Below are positions 16,798 to 25,511 of a DNA stretch of 64,000 nucleotides, in pieces. The first letter of the stretch is position 1. Each line of letters begins with the position of its first letter. The notes under the pieces were generated by a model. It did not search any database, was not told where the DNA came from, and was given only the letters and a program-made list of their open reading frames with translations. Origin of the DNA: Bacillota bacterium (GTDB taxonomy: Bacteria > Bacillota > Bacilli > Paenibacillales > Paenibacillaceae); assembly GCA_023460795.1 (NCBI GenBank), contig JAEWPC010000090.1:148947-212946 (forward strand), written 5' to 3'. Made by a program: the position numbers and the translations under genes.

Positions 16798-17613
16798 CTA
16801 GCTAACCTTATGCTCGATGCGGAGCTTGTCGGCTACCATCGCGATGAACTCGGAGTTCGTCGGCTTCGACTTCGCGATGTTGATCGTGTAGCCGAACAGG
16901 TGGCTGATGCTGTCGATGTTGCCGCGCGTCCAAGCGACTTCGATCGCATGGCGGATCGCGCGTTCGACGCGGCTAGGCGTCGTCTTGAACTTCTCGGCGA
17001 TCGCCGGATACAGCGTCTTCGTAATCGCTCCGAGAATTTCGATGTTGTTGTACACCATCGTAATGGCTTCGCGCAAGTATTGGTATCCTTTAATGTGCGC
17101 GGGTACGCCGATCTCGTGAATAATGCTCGTAATGTTCGCGTCCAGATTCTTCGGCTTGCCGATCGGCACGATATTCGACCGAATCGCGCTTGCCGCCGAA
17201 GATGAGGAGGACGACACGGAAATCGGGGATGACACGCCAGCCAGCTGGCGAATTCGGTTTGCGAGAACGTCCATGTCGAACGGCTTTAATATGTAGTAGG
17301 ATGCCCCAAGCTGCACCGCTCTTTGCGTAATGTTCTCTTGGCCGAATGCCGTCAGCATAATGATTTTAGGCATTGGCGATAAATTCATATCCCGCAGTTT
17401 CTCGAGCACGCCCAGTCCGTCTAAATGCGGCATAATAATATCGAGGATCATGACATCCGGAACTCTACGGGTTTCCTCCAGCTGACGAATGACCTCTTCT
17501 CCGTTGTACGCCACTCCGATGACCGTCATATCATCCTGCTCTTGGATGTACTCTGATAATAAATTCGTAAATTCTCGGTTGTCGTCTGCAAGGAACACTT
17601 CAATCCGCTGCAA
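16798..17613 (-). CDS. spo0A: Sporulation master regulator Spo0A
   Basis: Spo0A is the phosphorelay response regulator that, when phosphorylated, starts sporulation. The 271-residue protein has a receiver domain with acidic Asp10-Asp11 and phospho-acceptor Asp58 (VMILDIIMPHLDGL), a Ser-rich hinge (VSSSSSSAAS, longer than in B. subtilis) and the DNA-binding domain with SRVERAIRHAIEVAWTRGN. The start is TTG, fixed by GGGAGG 8 nt upstream and by the conserved QRIEVFLADDNREF beginning. It is monocistronic with its own terminator, and its upstream region carries 0A boxes and a sigma-H-like promoter, implying self-amplification. Confidence 0.98.
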   Translation of the reverse strand: MQRIEVFLADDNREFTNLLSEYIQEQDDMTVIGVAYNGEEVIRQLEETRRVPDVMILDIIMPHLDGLGVLEKLRDMNLSPMPKIIMLTAFGQENITQRAVQLGASYYILKPFDMDVLANRIRQLAGVSSPISVSSSSSSAASAIRSNIVPIGKPKNLDANITSIIHEIGVPAHIKGYQYLREAITMVYNNIEILGAITKTLYPAIAEKFKTTPSRVERAIRHAIEVAWTRGNIDSISHLFGYTINIAKSKPTNSEFIAMVADKLRIEHKVS

Positions 17614-17684
17614 TGTCTGGTCCTCCCTTTCTCTGTGCGAGATTTATTCTGAAAAACGCATATAATCGTTTCCCTGTTAATCCG

Positions 17685-17711
17685 ATTTCGACATGGCGTT
17701 TAGCAAATCCT
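17685..17711 (-). promoter_or_regulatory. Sigma-H-like promoter of spo0A
   Basis: AGGATTT (17705-17711) matches the sigma-H -35 (RnAGGAwWW core). After a 12-bp spacer comes GTCGAAAT (17685-17692), close to the -10 RnnGAATww. The -10 overlaps a 0A box, as expected for autoregulation. The region 17640-17840 is conspicuously AT-rich. Confidence 0.45.
17687..17693 (-). promoter_or_regulatory. 0A box (proximal) upstream of spo0A
   Basis: Exact TGTCGAA on the minus strand, 74 bp before the spo0A start and overlapping the putative sigma-H -10. Confidence 0.6.
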
Positions 17712-17799
17712 TCTTCGATTTTAAACTTTTTCTTTATTTTTTTGATGTTATCGAATATAATATTTAATTTACGTCAAATGCCGATTTAATTCTTTCTTT

Positions 17800-17806
17800 T
17801 TCGACA
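17800..17806 (-). promoter_or_regulatory. 0A box (distal) upstream of spo0A
   Basis: Exact TGTCGAA within TTTGTCGAAAAA, an almost ideal extended Spo0A site, about 190 bp before the spo0A start. Confidence 0.7.
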
Positions 17807-17843
17807 AATGTTCGGATTTAGCGGTACGGAAAATGAGCAAAAT

Positions 17844-17865
17844 CTAAGGCGTTAAACCGCCTTAG
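17844..17865 (-). terminator. spoIVB terminator overlapping its stop codon
   Basis: CTAAGGCG pairs with CGCCTTAG around a 6-nt loop; the loop contains the TAA of spoIVB. A short ATTTT follows on the minus strand. Confidence 0.6.
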
Positions 17866-19186
17866 ACGTTGATTGCTCCTGTGTAGAATTCAACATAATT
17901 CCCGCATCTTGTAGCATCCACTCGATAAAGCACCCATATCCTGAGGTTGGATCGTTGACGAACACGTGGGTGACCGCCCCGACTAACTTCCCTTTCTGGA
18001 TGATCGGACTACCGCTCATTCCCTGAACGATTCCGCCCGTACGCTCCAGTAATTTCGGATCCGTGATGCGGATGACCATGCCTTTGGTAGCCGGCGCTGA
18101 CTGTCTGGATACGTGCGCGATTTCGATATTGAATCGCTCGACCTTCTGGCCGTTGACTACCGTTAAGATTTGCGCGGGTCCTTCCTCGACTTCTTCCGCG
18201 AACGCTACCGGGATCGGATCGGCATGATAAGCGTGATCCGGCAATGCTTTCATCTTGCCGAAGATCCCGAACGACGTGTTGCGTTCTACGCTTCCAAGCG
18301 TGCGGCCTTCTTTAATGAAGCTAGCCCTCTTCTCGCCCGGCTCGCCGTTCTGACTCTTGGATATCGATGTCACTTTGGATTGCAGGATTTCGCCGCTTCC
18401 GACTACAATCGGCGTTTGCGTGTCCATGTCGGTAATGACGTGACCAAGTGCTCCGTATACTCCTTGATCCGGCGCGTAGAAAGTCAACGTGCCGACGCCC
18501 GCCGCGGAATCGCGGATGTACAAGCCGAGACGCCAAGCTTTGTCTTCCACGTCGTACACCGGCGTTAACGTCGTCCGGAAACGATCCTTGCCCCGTTGGA
18601 CGAGCATTCGCAGAGGCGCCCGATTGCGTCCGGCCGACTCGGCGAAAGCGGCGATTTTCGTAATATCATTGCATGGCTCGCCGTTGATCTCGACGATCAG
18701 ATCGCCTAACCGAAGCTTAGCTTCCTCGCCGGGCGATATTTTCTTGTTCGCCGACGCTTTAACCAGGTGATGTCCGACGACCATAATGCCGGCCGATTTC
18801 ACTTTCACGCCGATCGTCTGGCCTCCGGGGATCACCCGTAAATCCGGAATGACTTGCAATTGAACGGTCTTGAAAGGGATCTTGCCGAACAGCCGAAGCT
18901 TCAGCTCGGTATTGCCGCTATGCTTGGGCTGAATGGATAAAGGCTGCCTGAGGTCTACGGGAACTTTGCCGTTATCGCTGCCGTTAATGCCGGCCACGCG
19001 CGGGTCAAGCGTGCCTTCCGCATAAACCGGCATTTCGTAATGAAGGGATACCGCTTGTCCTTGGAACATTCTCAGCTTGCTCGGAAATGCCGCGAAATGC
19101 TGAACGGGCGCGGAACAGACGACGATACAGAGGATTAGAACGATGACAAGTCCCATCCGGCGTTTTCTGGACGGTTGCTGGTACAA
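17852..19186 (-). CDS. spoIVB: SpoIVB signalling serine peptidase
   Basis: SpoIVB is secreted from the forespore into the intermembrane space and cleaves SpoIVFA, releasing pro-sigma-K processing in the mother cell. The 444-residue protein has an N-terminal membrane anchor (about 11-30), a PDZ domain (about 115-200; GDLIVEINGEP) and an S55 peptidase domain. The catalytic His is in GALGHVI and the Ser in GMSGSPI (about Ser393). It starts with TTG, GGGAG 9 nt upstream. It lies between recN and spo0A as in B. subtilis. I looked for sigma-F/G promoters and saw no convincing one. Confidence 0.96.
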   Translation of the reverse strand: MYQQPSRKRRMGLVIVLILCIVVCSAPVQHFAAFPSKLRMFQGQAVSLHYEMPVYAEGTLDPRVAGINGSDNGKVPVDLRQPLSIQPKHSGNTELKLRLFGKIPFKTVQLQVIPDLRVIPGGQTIGVKVKSAGIMVVGHHLVKASANKKISPGEEAKLRLGDLIVEINGEPCNDITKIAAFAESAGRNRAPLRMLVQRGKDRFRTTLTPVYDVEDKAWRLGLYIRDSAAGVGTLTFYAPDQGVYGALGHVITDMDTQTPIVVGSGEILQSKVTSISKSQNGEPGEKRASFIKEGRTLGSVERNTSFGIFGKMKALPDHAYHADPIPVAFAEEVEEGPAQILTVVNGQKVERFNIEIAHVSRQSAPATKGMVIRITDPKLLERTGGIVQGMSGSPIIQKGKLVGAVTHVFVNDPTSGYGCFIEWMLQDAGIMLNSTQEQSTSKAV

Positions 19187-19317
19187 GTTCTCACGCTCCC
19201 TTACAGGTTAACCGGCGTTCACTCGTGATTCGTGCCGATGACGTACCTATAAGGTAACCGTGCCCCCCCGCTTTTATGTTCCCGAAAAGCTTCCTATCCC
19301 ATTGAATTTTGCCGTCG

Positions 19318-21003
19318 CTACGCGTTTTTTCGGGTTTCGGCCAAAGCAAGCATTTCTTGAGCATGATGACGTGTTTTTTCCGTTACTTCCACGCCGCCGA
19401 GCATTCTCGCCAGTTCTTCCACGCGCTGCGCCTTAGACAGCTCGGTAACGGAAGTGATCGTACGCGAATCGTCCGTCACCTGTTTAGCGATCTCATACTG
19501 ATGATCCGCCATGCAAGCGACTTGCGGCAAGTGCGTAATCGCGAACACTTGGCAATTGCGCGAGAGCAACGACAGCTTCTCCGCGATCGCCTGCGCGGCG
19601 CGTCCGCTTACGCCGGTATCGACTTCGTCGAAGACGAGCACCGGCACCTCGTCGATACGGGCGAAAATTGCTTTAAGCGCCAGCATGACGCGCGACATCT
19701 CGCCGCCGGACGCGATCTTGGCGAGCGACTTCGGCGGTTCCCCGGGGTTCGAGGAAAGCAGGAATTCCGCCGAGTCGATGCCCGTGGCGGTCAGCGGACC
19801 TGCGACGAGCTTCACCTCGAACACCGATCGGTTCATCTGGAGCGCCGCCAGTTCTTCCCCGATGGCGGCGGCGAGCACGCGGGATGCGTCGCGGCGAATC
19901 GAAGACAGCCTGTCGGCGCGCGTCCGCAGCTCCACGAGCAACGCTTCCTCTTGTTCGGCGAGCGACTTCAGATGCTCATCGCTGTTCTCCAGCTGCGAGG
20001 CTTCCGATTGAATTTGTTCTTTATAGGCAACGATCAGCTCGATCGACTCTCCGTATTTGCGTTTCAGGGAATGAATCAGATCTAGCCGTTCTTCGATCGC
20101 TTCGAGACGGTCCGCGTTGAATTCGATCGTCTCTCTGTAATCCCGAAGCTGGTAAGCGGCGTCTTCCACGCCGTAATAAGCCGATTGCAGCTGCTCGACG
20201 AGCGGCTCCAGCACGGCTGGGTCGACCTTGGCTACGTCGCGAAGCCGATTCAGCGCGCGCGATATGGCGCCCATACCCTTGTTGCCGTACAGCAGCTCGT
20301 GGGATTCGGCTACCGCTTCAGCCAATTTCTCCGCATGCGTTAGTTTGCGCTTCTCGTCCTGCAAGGATTCGTCTTCGCCCGGCTTCAACTGCGCCTGCTC
20401 AATCTCTTCGATCTGATAGCGGTACAGGTCGAGCATCTGCATGCCTTGCCTGGACTTCGCTTCCAAGTCGCGTCGTTCCTTGCCTACCGCGACATATTGC
20501 CGATACAGATTCGAATACTGTTCCTTCTGCGAGGCCATCTCTTCCCCTGCGAACATGTCCAGCCATTCGAGATGGCGATCCGTGCGCAGCAGCGACTGCG
20601 GCTCGTGCTGACCGTGGATGTTCACGAGATGCTCTCCGACTTCCCGCAGCATCGATAGCGTCACGCTCTGCCCGTTAATCCGGGCGGAAGATTTGCCATG
20701 CGCCTGCAGCTCCCTGCGAACGATCAGCGTCTCCTCGCGGTCGGCTTCAATGCCGAGTCGGTTAAGCGTCTCCCATACGGGATGGCTCGGCGATACGTCG
20801 AACAACGCTTCGACGTCGGCACGGTCGTTGCCGTGCCGGATCATCTCGGCCGACCCCCGGCTGCCCGAAGCCAGCGCAAGCGCGTCGATCACGATCGATT
20901 TGCCCGCGCCGGTCTCCCCCGTCAACACGTGGAATCCTTCATGAAACCGGACCGTTACTTGCGATATGACCGCCAAATTTCGAATCGTAAGCTCACGCAG
21001 CAT
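19318..21003 (-). CDS. recN: DNA repair ATPase RecN
   Basis: RecN is an SMC-like protein that gathers broken DNA ends during double-strand break repair. The 561-residue chain opens with MLRELTIRNLAVI, has Walker A GETGAGKS (29-36), a long coiled-coil region (about 150-360) and the C-terminal signature IASGGEMSRVMLALK with Walker B VLVFDEVDTGVSG. The ATG at 21003 is preferred over an upstream frame because all RecN proteins begin here and GGAGGG lies 10 nt before it. It follows argR by 58 bp, the conserved argR-recN pairing. Confidence 0.97.
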   Translation of the reverse strand: MLRELTIRNLAVISQVTVRFHEGFHVLTGETGAGKSIVIDALALASGSRGSAEMIRHGNDRADVEALFDVSPSHPVWETLNRLGIEADREETLIVRRELQAHGKSSARINGQSVTLSMLREVGEHLVNIHGQHEPQSLLRTDRHLEWLDMFAGEEMASQKEQYSNLYRQYVAVGKERRDLEAKSRQGMQMLDLYRYQIEEIEQAQLKPGEDESLQDEKRKLTHAEKLAEAVAESHELLYGNKGMGAISRALNRLRDVAKVDPAVLEPLVEQLQSAYYGVEDAAYQLRDYRETIEFNADRLEAIEERLDLIHSLKRKYGESIELIVAYKEQIQSEASQLENSDEHLKSLAEQEEALLVELRTRADRLSSIRRDASRVLAAAIGEELAALQMNRSVFEVKLVAGPLTATGIDSAEFLLSSNPGEPPKSLAKIASGGEMSRVMLALKAIFARIDEVPVLVFDEVDTGVSGRAAQAIAEKLSLLSRNCQVFAITHLPQVACMADHQYEIAKQVTDDSRTITSVTELSKAQRVEELARMLGGVEVTEKTRHHAQEMLALAETRKNA

Positions 21004-21061
21004 ATGTATGAGTCCCTCCATGTATCGCAATAGCGATGATGAAAGCTTGGGTTTACCGGAG

Positions 21062-21511
21062 CTATTCCATCATTTCGTAAATGCGTCTCGTCAAATCTTC
21101 CCCCAGCGCCTTCGATCTGCAGATGACGAGCGTCGTATCGTCCCCGCCGATCGTTCCGACGATCTCGGGCCAGTCCATGCCGTCGATCAGCGATGCAATC
21201 GTTCCGGCCGTGCCGGGCAGGCATTTCAGCACTACCAGGTTCTCGGCCGCATCGGCGCTCACGAAATGGTCGAGCAATGCTCGTTTCAGCTTATGCGCGG
21301 GATTAAATCGCTGGTCCTGCGGCATCGAATATTTGTATCGCCCGTCTTCCAGCGGCACTTTGATCAATTGCATCTCTTTAATATCCCGCGACACGGTCGC
21401 CTGCGTGACCTGCATGCCTTCCGCGCCGAGCGCTTCCACCAAATCCTCTTGCGTTTCGATTTCGTTCGAACCGATGATTTCGCGAATTTTGCGCTGTCGT
21501 TGTCCTTTCAT
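21062..21511 (-). CDS. argR: Arginine repressor ArgR/AhrC
   Basis: This arginine-dependent hexameric regulator of arginine synthesis and breakdown has 149 residues. A winged-helix domain (1-70, with VTQATVSRDIKEMQLIKVP) is followed by the oligomerisation and arginine-binding domain with GTIGGDDTTLVICRS. Both domains are intact and the length is standard. Its ATG overlaps the preceding gene's stop by 4 nt (ATGA), so the two are co-translated. Confidence 0.97.
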   Translation of the reverse strand: MKGQRQRKIREIIGSNEIETQEDLVEALGAEGMQVTQATVSRDIKEMQLIKVPLEDGRYKYSMPQDQRFNPAHKLKRALLDHFVSADAAENLVVLKCLPGTAGTIASLIDGMDWPEIVGTIGGDDTTLVICRSKALGEDLTRRIYEMME

Positions 21512-21975
21512 CCGTCGCCATCCTCCACTTTGAATGTTACCATTCTAACCTGCTGCTCGCCCGGGTCCGCGACGATAATGCCCTCGCAATCGGGAAAAAG
21601 CAACGCGTAGACGAGGAATCGCTCGCGCAGCCCGCTGGCCGTCCATTCGGTCGGCTGCCTCGCGCGTTCCAGCTTGACTAAGTAGTACTTATGTTCTTTG
21701 GAGACCAAATAATCGAAATATAGACGGGTGGGCTGAACGGGCCCGTCGTCCACCTTCACTCCGAGCGGGACGCGATGTTTGCCGGACAATACGTCGTACC
21801 CCTGCTGCTTCAGCAGTTCTACGGCGGCATCCGGCTCTACGCCACCGGCATTGGCGAGCTTTCTTAACCTGGCGCCGGGCGGCTCATACAGCCAGCGGTT
21901 CAGCCTGCGCCATATCCACCACACCATAATGCCGGCCGCAATAGCCATAATCAGACCGTCTCCGAACTTTGCCAT
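21508..21975 (-). CDS. Membrane-anchored protein of unknown function between tlyA and argR
   Basis: I do not recognise this 155-residue protein with certainty. It has one N-terminal membrane helix (about 6-23, GLIMAIAAGIMVWWIWRRL), then a soluble domain. The order VKVDD...RLYFDYLV...KYYLVKLER...LRERFLVYALLFP...EGIIVAD, with spaced acidic residues and KLE on predicted strands, faintly recalls a PD-(D/E)XK nuclease-like fold. That is a guess. It is translationally coupled to argR (ATGA overlap) and follows tlyA by 208 bp, a gap with no gene I can support. Confidence 0.6.
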   Translation of the reverse strand: MAKFGDGLIMAIAAGIMVWWIWRRLNRWLYEPPGARLRKLANAGGVEPDAAVELLKQQGYDVLSGKHRVPLGVKVDDGPVQPTRLYFDYLVSKEHKYYLVKLERARQPTEWTASGLRERFLVYALLFPDCEGIIVADPGEQQVRMVTFKVEDGDG

Positions 21976-22183
21976 CCGCGTTCCCCCTTGACCGACTTAC
22001 GTTAAGCAGGAAGCGATGCTGATGCCGGATCGATAATTGGTATGATGTACTTTTCGAGATTCGCCTGCGTAATTCCTCCAATCGGCGAACATAACAAAAA
22101 CCCGAAGCGGCGCAGCAATGACCGGTGCGTATAATCCGGCCGTTCTTCGGCAGCTCCGGGCGAACCCGATGAAACGTTTACGT

Positions 22184-23047
22184 TCAGGAGTCTCCGCGAC
22201 GAAAATTCGTTGCGGATTCCTCTACGGTCTTCTTAATGAGAGCAGGCATCTCGACCTCGAGGAATCGGCTCCTGTCTTCATTCGCGGTTGCTTGGCCCGT
22301 GTGGCGCCAATACGCCAGAAATTCGATATTCCCTTCACCGCCCGTTATCGGCGAGAAGGTAAGTCCCTCCAGCCGGAAACCAAGTTCATCCGCGAACGCG
22401 AGCACCTCGCGCAGCACGTTCGCATGAACGGCCGAATCGCGGATAACGCCGGACTTGCCGACATGTTCCCTTCCGGCTTCGAACTGCGGTTTGATCAAGG
22501 CTACCGTCGTTCCTCCGGGCTCAAGCAGCTGCGCAAGCACCGGCAGAATGAGCTTCAAGGAGATGAAGCTCACGTCGATCGACGCGAAACTGGGCCGTTC
22601 CGCGTCCAATTGGTCCAACGTCATGTGCCGGAAATTCATCCGCTCCATGACGCGCACGCGTTCGTCTTGCCTGAGCGACCAATCGAGCTGGTTATATCCG
22701 ACGTCGATGGCGTACACGAGCTTCGCTCCGTGCTGAAGCGCGCAATCCGTAAAGCCGCCCGTCGAGGCGCCGATATCCAGCATCACCGAATCCTTCAGGT
22801 CCAGCTCGAAAGTACGAATCGCCTTCTCGAGCTTTAAACCGCCGCGGCTAACGTACGGATGCGGCGCTCCTTTCACCGTAATCGCGGAATCCCGCGGCAC
22901 CTTGGTGCCCGCTTTATCGACGCGTTCGGTGCCAATGAAGACGAGACCTGCCATGATGGCCGCCTTCGCTTTCTCCCGGCTGTCGAAGTAGCCGTGCTCG
23001 AGGAGCAGCACGTCCAGCCGCTCTTTGGTAGCGGTCGTCTTCTCCAT
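22184..23047 (-). CDS. tlyA: TlyA-family rRNA methyltransferase (YqxC)
   Basis: The 287-residue protein has an S4 RNA-binding domain (about 5-65, KERLDVLLLEHGYFDSREKA) followed by an FtsJ/RrmJ-type SAM methyltransferase domain with motif I MLDIGASTGGFTDCAL and the DVSFISLKLILP block. In Mycobacterium TlyA methylates 16S and 23S rRNA 2'-hydroxyls; that activity is inferred here. The ATG shares a base with the dxs stop (TGATG), so it is coupled to dxs. The upstream in-frame extension overlaps dxs and is not used. Confidence 0.92.
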   Translation of the reverse strand: MEKTTATKERLDVLLLEHGYFDSREKAKAAIMAGLVFIGTERVDKAGTKVPRDSAITVKGAPHPYVSRGGLKLEKAIRTFELDLKDSVMLDIGASTGGFTDCALQHGAKLVYAIDVGYNQLDWSLRQDERVRVMERMNFRHMTLDQLDAERPSFASIDVSFISLKLILPVLAQLLEPGGTTVALIKPQFEAGREHVGKSGVIRDSAVHANVLREVLAFADELGFRLEGLTFSPITGGEGNIEFLAYWRHTGQATANEDRSRFLEVEMPALIKKTVEESATNFRRGDS

Positions 23048-24942
23048 CAGGTCGCACGCTGCCTTTGGCGTACGGCAAGCGTGCTTAGCTGTCTTGCGAC
23101 CGCTTCGGCGGTTAAGCCGCATAACGCGCGCTGTTCTTTAATCGATGCATGCTCGATGAATTGATCCGGTATGCCGGCGAGATGAACCTGCACGGAATGC
23201 AAGCTGTTCTGCGCGTAGAATTCCATAATGGCGCTGCCTAATCCGCCTTGGATCGAGCCTTCTTCTAGCACGAGCAGCGGCATATGCTCCTTCGCCAGCG
23301 CAAGCAGCATCGTCTCGTCGAGAGGTTTAATGAATCTGGCGTTGATCACGCGGATGTTCAATCCTTCGCGTCGAAGCAGCTCGGCCGCTTCTTCGGCCGC
23401 CTGCACCATCGGTCCGATCGCGATGACTGCCGCATAGTCTCCTTCGCGCACCGTCTCCCAAGTTCCGATCTCGATCGGAACAAGCGGTGCGTCGACTGGC
23501 GCTCCCGTGCCTTGAATGCGCGGATATCGGACGGCGATCGGCCCACGGTCGTAATCGACGGCCGTCTTCATCATATTGCGAAGCTCTTGCTCGTCCTTTG
23601 GCATCATGATAACCATATTCGGAATATGTCTGAGGAACGGAATGTCGTACACGCCTTGATGCGTTTCTCCGTCCGCTCCGACCAATCCTGCGCGGTCGAT
23701 CGCGAAGATCACGTTCAAATTCTGCCGGCATATATCGTGCACGACCTGATCGTACGCCCGTTGCAGGAAAGTCGAATATACCGCGAATACCGGCTTCATC
23801 CCTTCCATCGCGAGCGCCGCCGACATCGTGGCCGCGTGCTGCTCGGCAATGCCCACGTCGAACATGCGGTCCGGGAACTTCTTCGCGAACTTCAATAGTC
23901 CGGAGCCGCCCGGCATAGCCGGCGTAATCGCTACGATCCGCTTGTCTTGACCCGCAAGCTCGATCAGCGTATTGCCGAACACCTCGGTGTACATCGGCGG
24001 TCCGACAGGCTTCACGACTTGGCCGGATTCGATCTTGTACGCGCCGGATACGCCGTGCCACGTATGCGAATCTGCTTCCGCCGGCGAATAGCCCTTGCCC
24101 TTCGTCGTCAGTACGTGTACGAGCACGGGACCGTTCACGCTGTCGGCCTGCTTGAACGTTTCGAGCAGCTTCGGAATGTCGTGGCCGTCGACCGGCCCGA
24201 AATATTGGAGACCGAATTCCTCGAACAGCATGCCGTCTGGCGTAATCAAATATTTAAGGCTGTCTTTGACGCGCTCAGCCGTTCTCGCAAGCTTCCCGCC
24301 GATCGCCGGAATTTTGCGAAGCAGCCAATCGAGCTCGTCTTTCGCTTTGCGGTATATTTTCTCTGAACGGACTTTACCCAAGTAATTATGGATGGCGCCG
24401 ACGTTCGGTGCGATCGACATCTCGTTGTCGTTCAAGACGACCATCAGCTGGCGTTTCTCGTCGCCGATGTGGTTAAGCGCCTCGAGCGCCATGCCTCCGG
24501 TAAGCGCGCCGTCTCCGATAATCGCGATGACTTTGTTCGATTCGCCTTTCAGATCGCGCGCCAAAGCCATCCCCATGGCTGCGGACAACGAGGTACTGCT
24601 ATGGCCCGCTTCCCAGACGTCGTGCTCGCTTTCGTTACGTTTGACGAACCCGCACAAGCCGTCCTTCTGACGGAGCGTATCGAACCGATGCTTGCGTCCG
24701 GTTAACATCTTATGCACGTAGGCTTGGTGTCCCACGTCGAAGATCAGTTTGTCGATCGGGCTATTATATCGATAATGCAGGGCGAGCGTCAGTTCAACGA
24801 CCCCTAGATTCGGAGCGAGATGTCCGCCCGTTTCGGACAATTTTTGAATAAGAAAATGCCGAATCTCTTCCGCCAATTGAGGAAGTTCGGGTAACGCCAA
24901 ACTCTTAAGATGTGACGGACTGTCGATTGTGTCGAGCAGCAA
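23047..24942 (-). CDS. dxs: 1-deoxy-D-xylulose-5-phosphate synthase
   Basis: Dxs joins pyruvate and glyceraldehyde 3-phosphate to make DXP, the entry to the methylerythritol phosphate isoprenoid pathway; it needs thiamine diphosphate and Mg2+. The 631-residue protein carries HVWEAGHSSTSLSAAMGMA, GDGALTGGMALEALNH (thiamine diphosphate motif), and the transketolase C-domain with DRAGLVGADGETHQGVYD. The start is a TTG behind GGGG (7 nt); a longer frame adds 40 residues without support and overlaps the promoter. Neighbouring ispA uses its products. Confidence 0.96.
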   Translation of the reverse strand: MLLDTIDSPSHLKSLALPELPQLAEEIRHFLIQKLSETGGHLAPNLGVVELTLALHYRYNSPIDKLIFDVGHQAYVHKMLTGRKHRFDTLRQKDGLCGFVKRNESEHDVWEAGHSSTSLSAAMGMALARDLKGESNKVIAIIGDGALTGGMALEALNHIGDEKRQLMVVLNDNEMSIAPNVGAIHNYLGKVRSEKIYRKAKDELDWLLRKIPAIGGKLARTAERVKDSLKYLITPDGMLFEEFGLQYFGPVDGHDIPKLLETFKQADSVNGPVLVHVLTTKGKGYSPAEADSHTWHGVSGAYKIESGQVVKPVGPPMYTEVFGNTLIELAGQDKRIVAITPAMPGGSGLLKFAKKFPDRMFDVGIAEQHAATMSAALAMEGMKPVFAVYSTFLQRAYDQVVHDICRQNLNVIFAIDRAGLVGADGETHQGVYDIPFLRHIPNMVIMMPKDEQELRNMMKTAVDYDRGPIAVRYPRIQGTGAPVDAPLVPIEIGTWETVREGDYAAVIAIGPMVQAAEEAAELLRREGLNIRVINARFIKPLDETMLLALAKEHMPLLVLEEGSIQGGLGSAIMEFYAQNSLHSVQVHLAGIPDQFIEHASIKEQRALCGLTAEAVARQLSTLAVRQRQRAT

Positions 24943-24979
24943 AACTGTTCCCCGCTTTCCTCGGAAGGGTAATACGCCT

Positions 24980-25008
24980 ATTATACCATAATGCCAAACA
25001 ATGCCCAA
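24980..25008 (-). promoter_or_regulatory. Sigma-A promoter of dxs
   Basis: TTGGGC (25003-25008), 17-bp spacer, TATAAT (24980-24985) with an extended TGn before it. Reads into dxs-tlyA. Confidence 0.75.
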
Positions 25009-25062
25009 ACCCGTTTCTGACAATCGCCCGGCGCGATTGCCATGAAAATTATCGCAATGCAC

Positions 25063-25109
25063 AAAAAAGAGGATAAAGCAGAGGTTATCTCTGCTTTATC
25101 CTCTTTTTG
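25063..25109. terminator. Strong bidirectional terminator between the repeat array and dxs
   Basis: A near-perfect 21-bp stem (AAAAAAGAGGATAAAGCAGAG and its complement) with a 5-nt loop and T-runs on both strands. It insulates dxs from the ispA operon and its downstream array. Confidence 0.93.
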
Positions 25110-25157
25110 TTTTAGTTTATTGCCGGTCTCTTCGACCGGTTGCGTGCGAGAGAAAGC

Positions 25158-25511
25158 GATTAGCGTTGCCTCACAACGTTTCTGCGCCGCACTTCCGGAA
25201 TAGAGTCGGATTAGCGTTGCCTCACAACGTTACTGCGACGTACTTCCGGGATTGAGTCGGATTAGCGTTGCCTCACAACGTTTCTGCGCCGCACTTCCGG
25301 GATATAGTCGGATTAGCGTTGCCTCACAACGTTTATGCGCCGCACTTCCGGTATAGAGTCGGATTAGCGTTGCCTCGCAACGTTACTACGACGTACTTCC
25401 GGGTTTGAGTCGGATTAGCGTTGCCTCACAACGTTTCTGCGCCGCACTTCCGGGATTGAGTCGGATTAGCGTTGCCTCACAACGTTTCTGCGCCGCACTT
25501 CCGGGATTGGG
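25158..25511. repeat. Tandem array of seven 51-bp units (type C)
   Basis: Seven head-to-tail copies begin at 25158, 25209, 25260, 25311, 25362, 25413 and 25464. Each starts GATTAGCGTTGCCTCACAAC and contains the small palindrome CGTTG-cctca-CAACG, a GCGCCGCACTTCCGG-type linker and ends near AGTCG. Two units (2 and 5) share the variant ACTGCGACGTACTTCC/ACTACGACGTACTTCC. The array touches the ispA stop codon. No cas gene is nearby and there is no variable spacer, so it is not CRISPR. Together with the terminator it fills the 450-bp gap between ispA and dxs. Confidence 0.95.

Noticed and set aside
19187..19317. Sigma-F/sigma-G promoter of spoIVB
   Set aside because: Candidate -10 (CATAAAA) has no fitting -35 at the right spacing.
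21976..22183. Remnant gene: a minus-strand frame with PIGGITQANLEKYI
   Set aside because: The string faintly resembles the phosphate loop of an aldolase or ThiE-type barrel, but it is under 30 codons, has no start and could be chance.
25158..25511. CRISPR array
   Set aside because: The whole 51-bp unit is repeated with no unique spacers, and no cas genes are nearby. The same holds for the two type A arrays.
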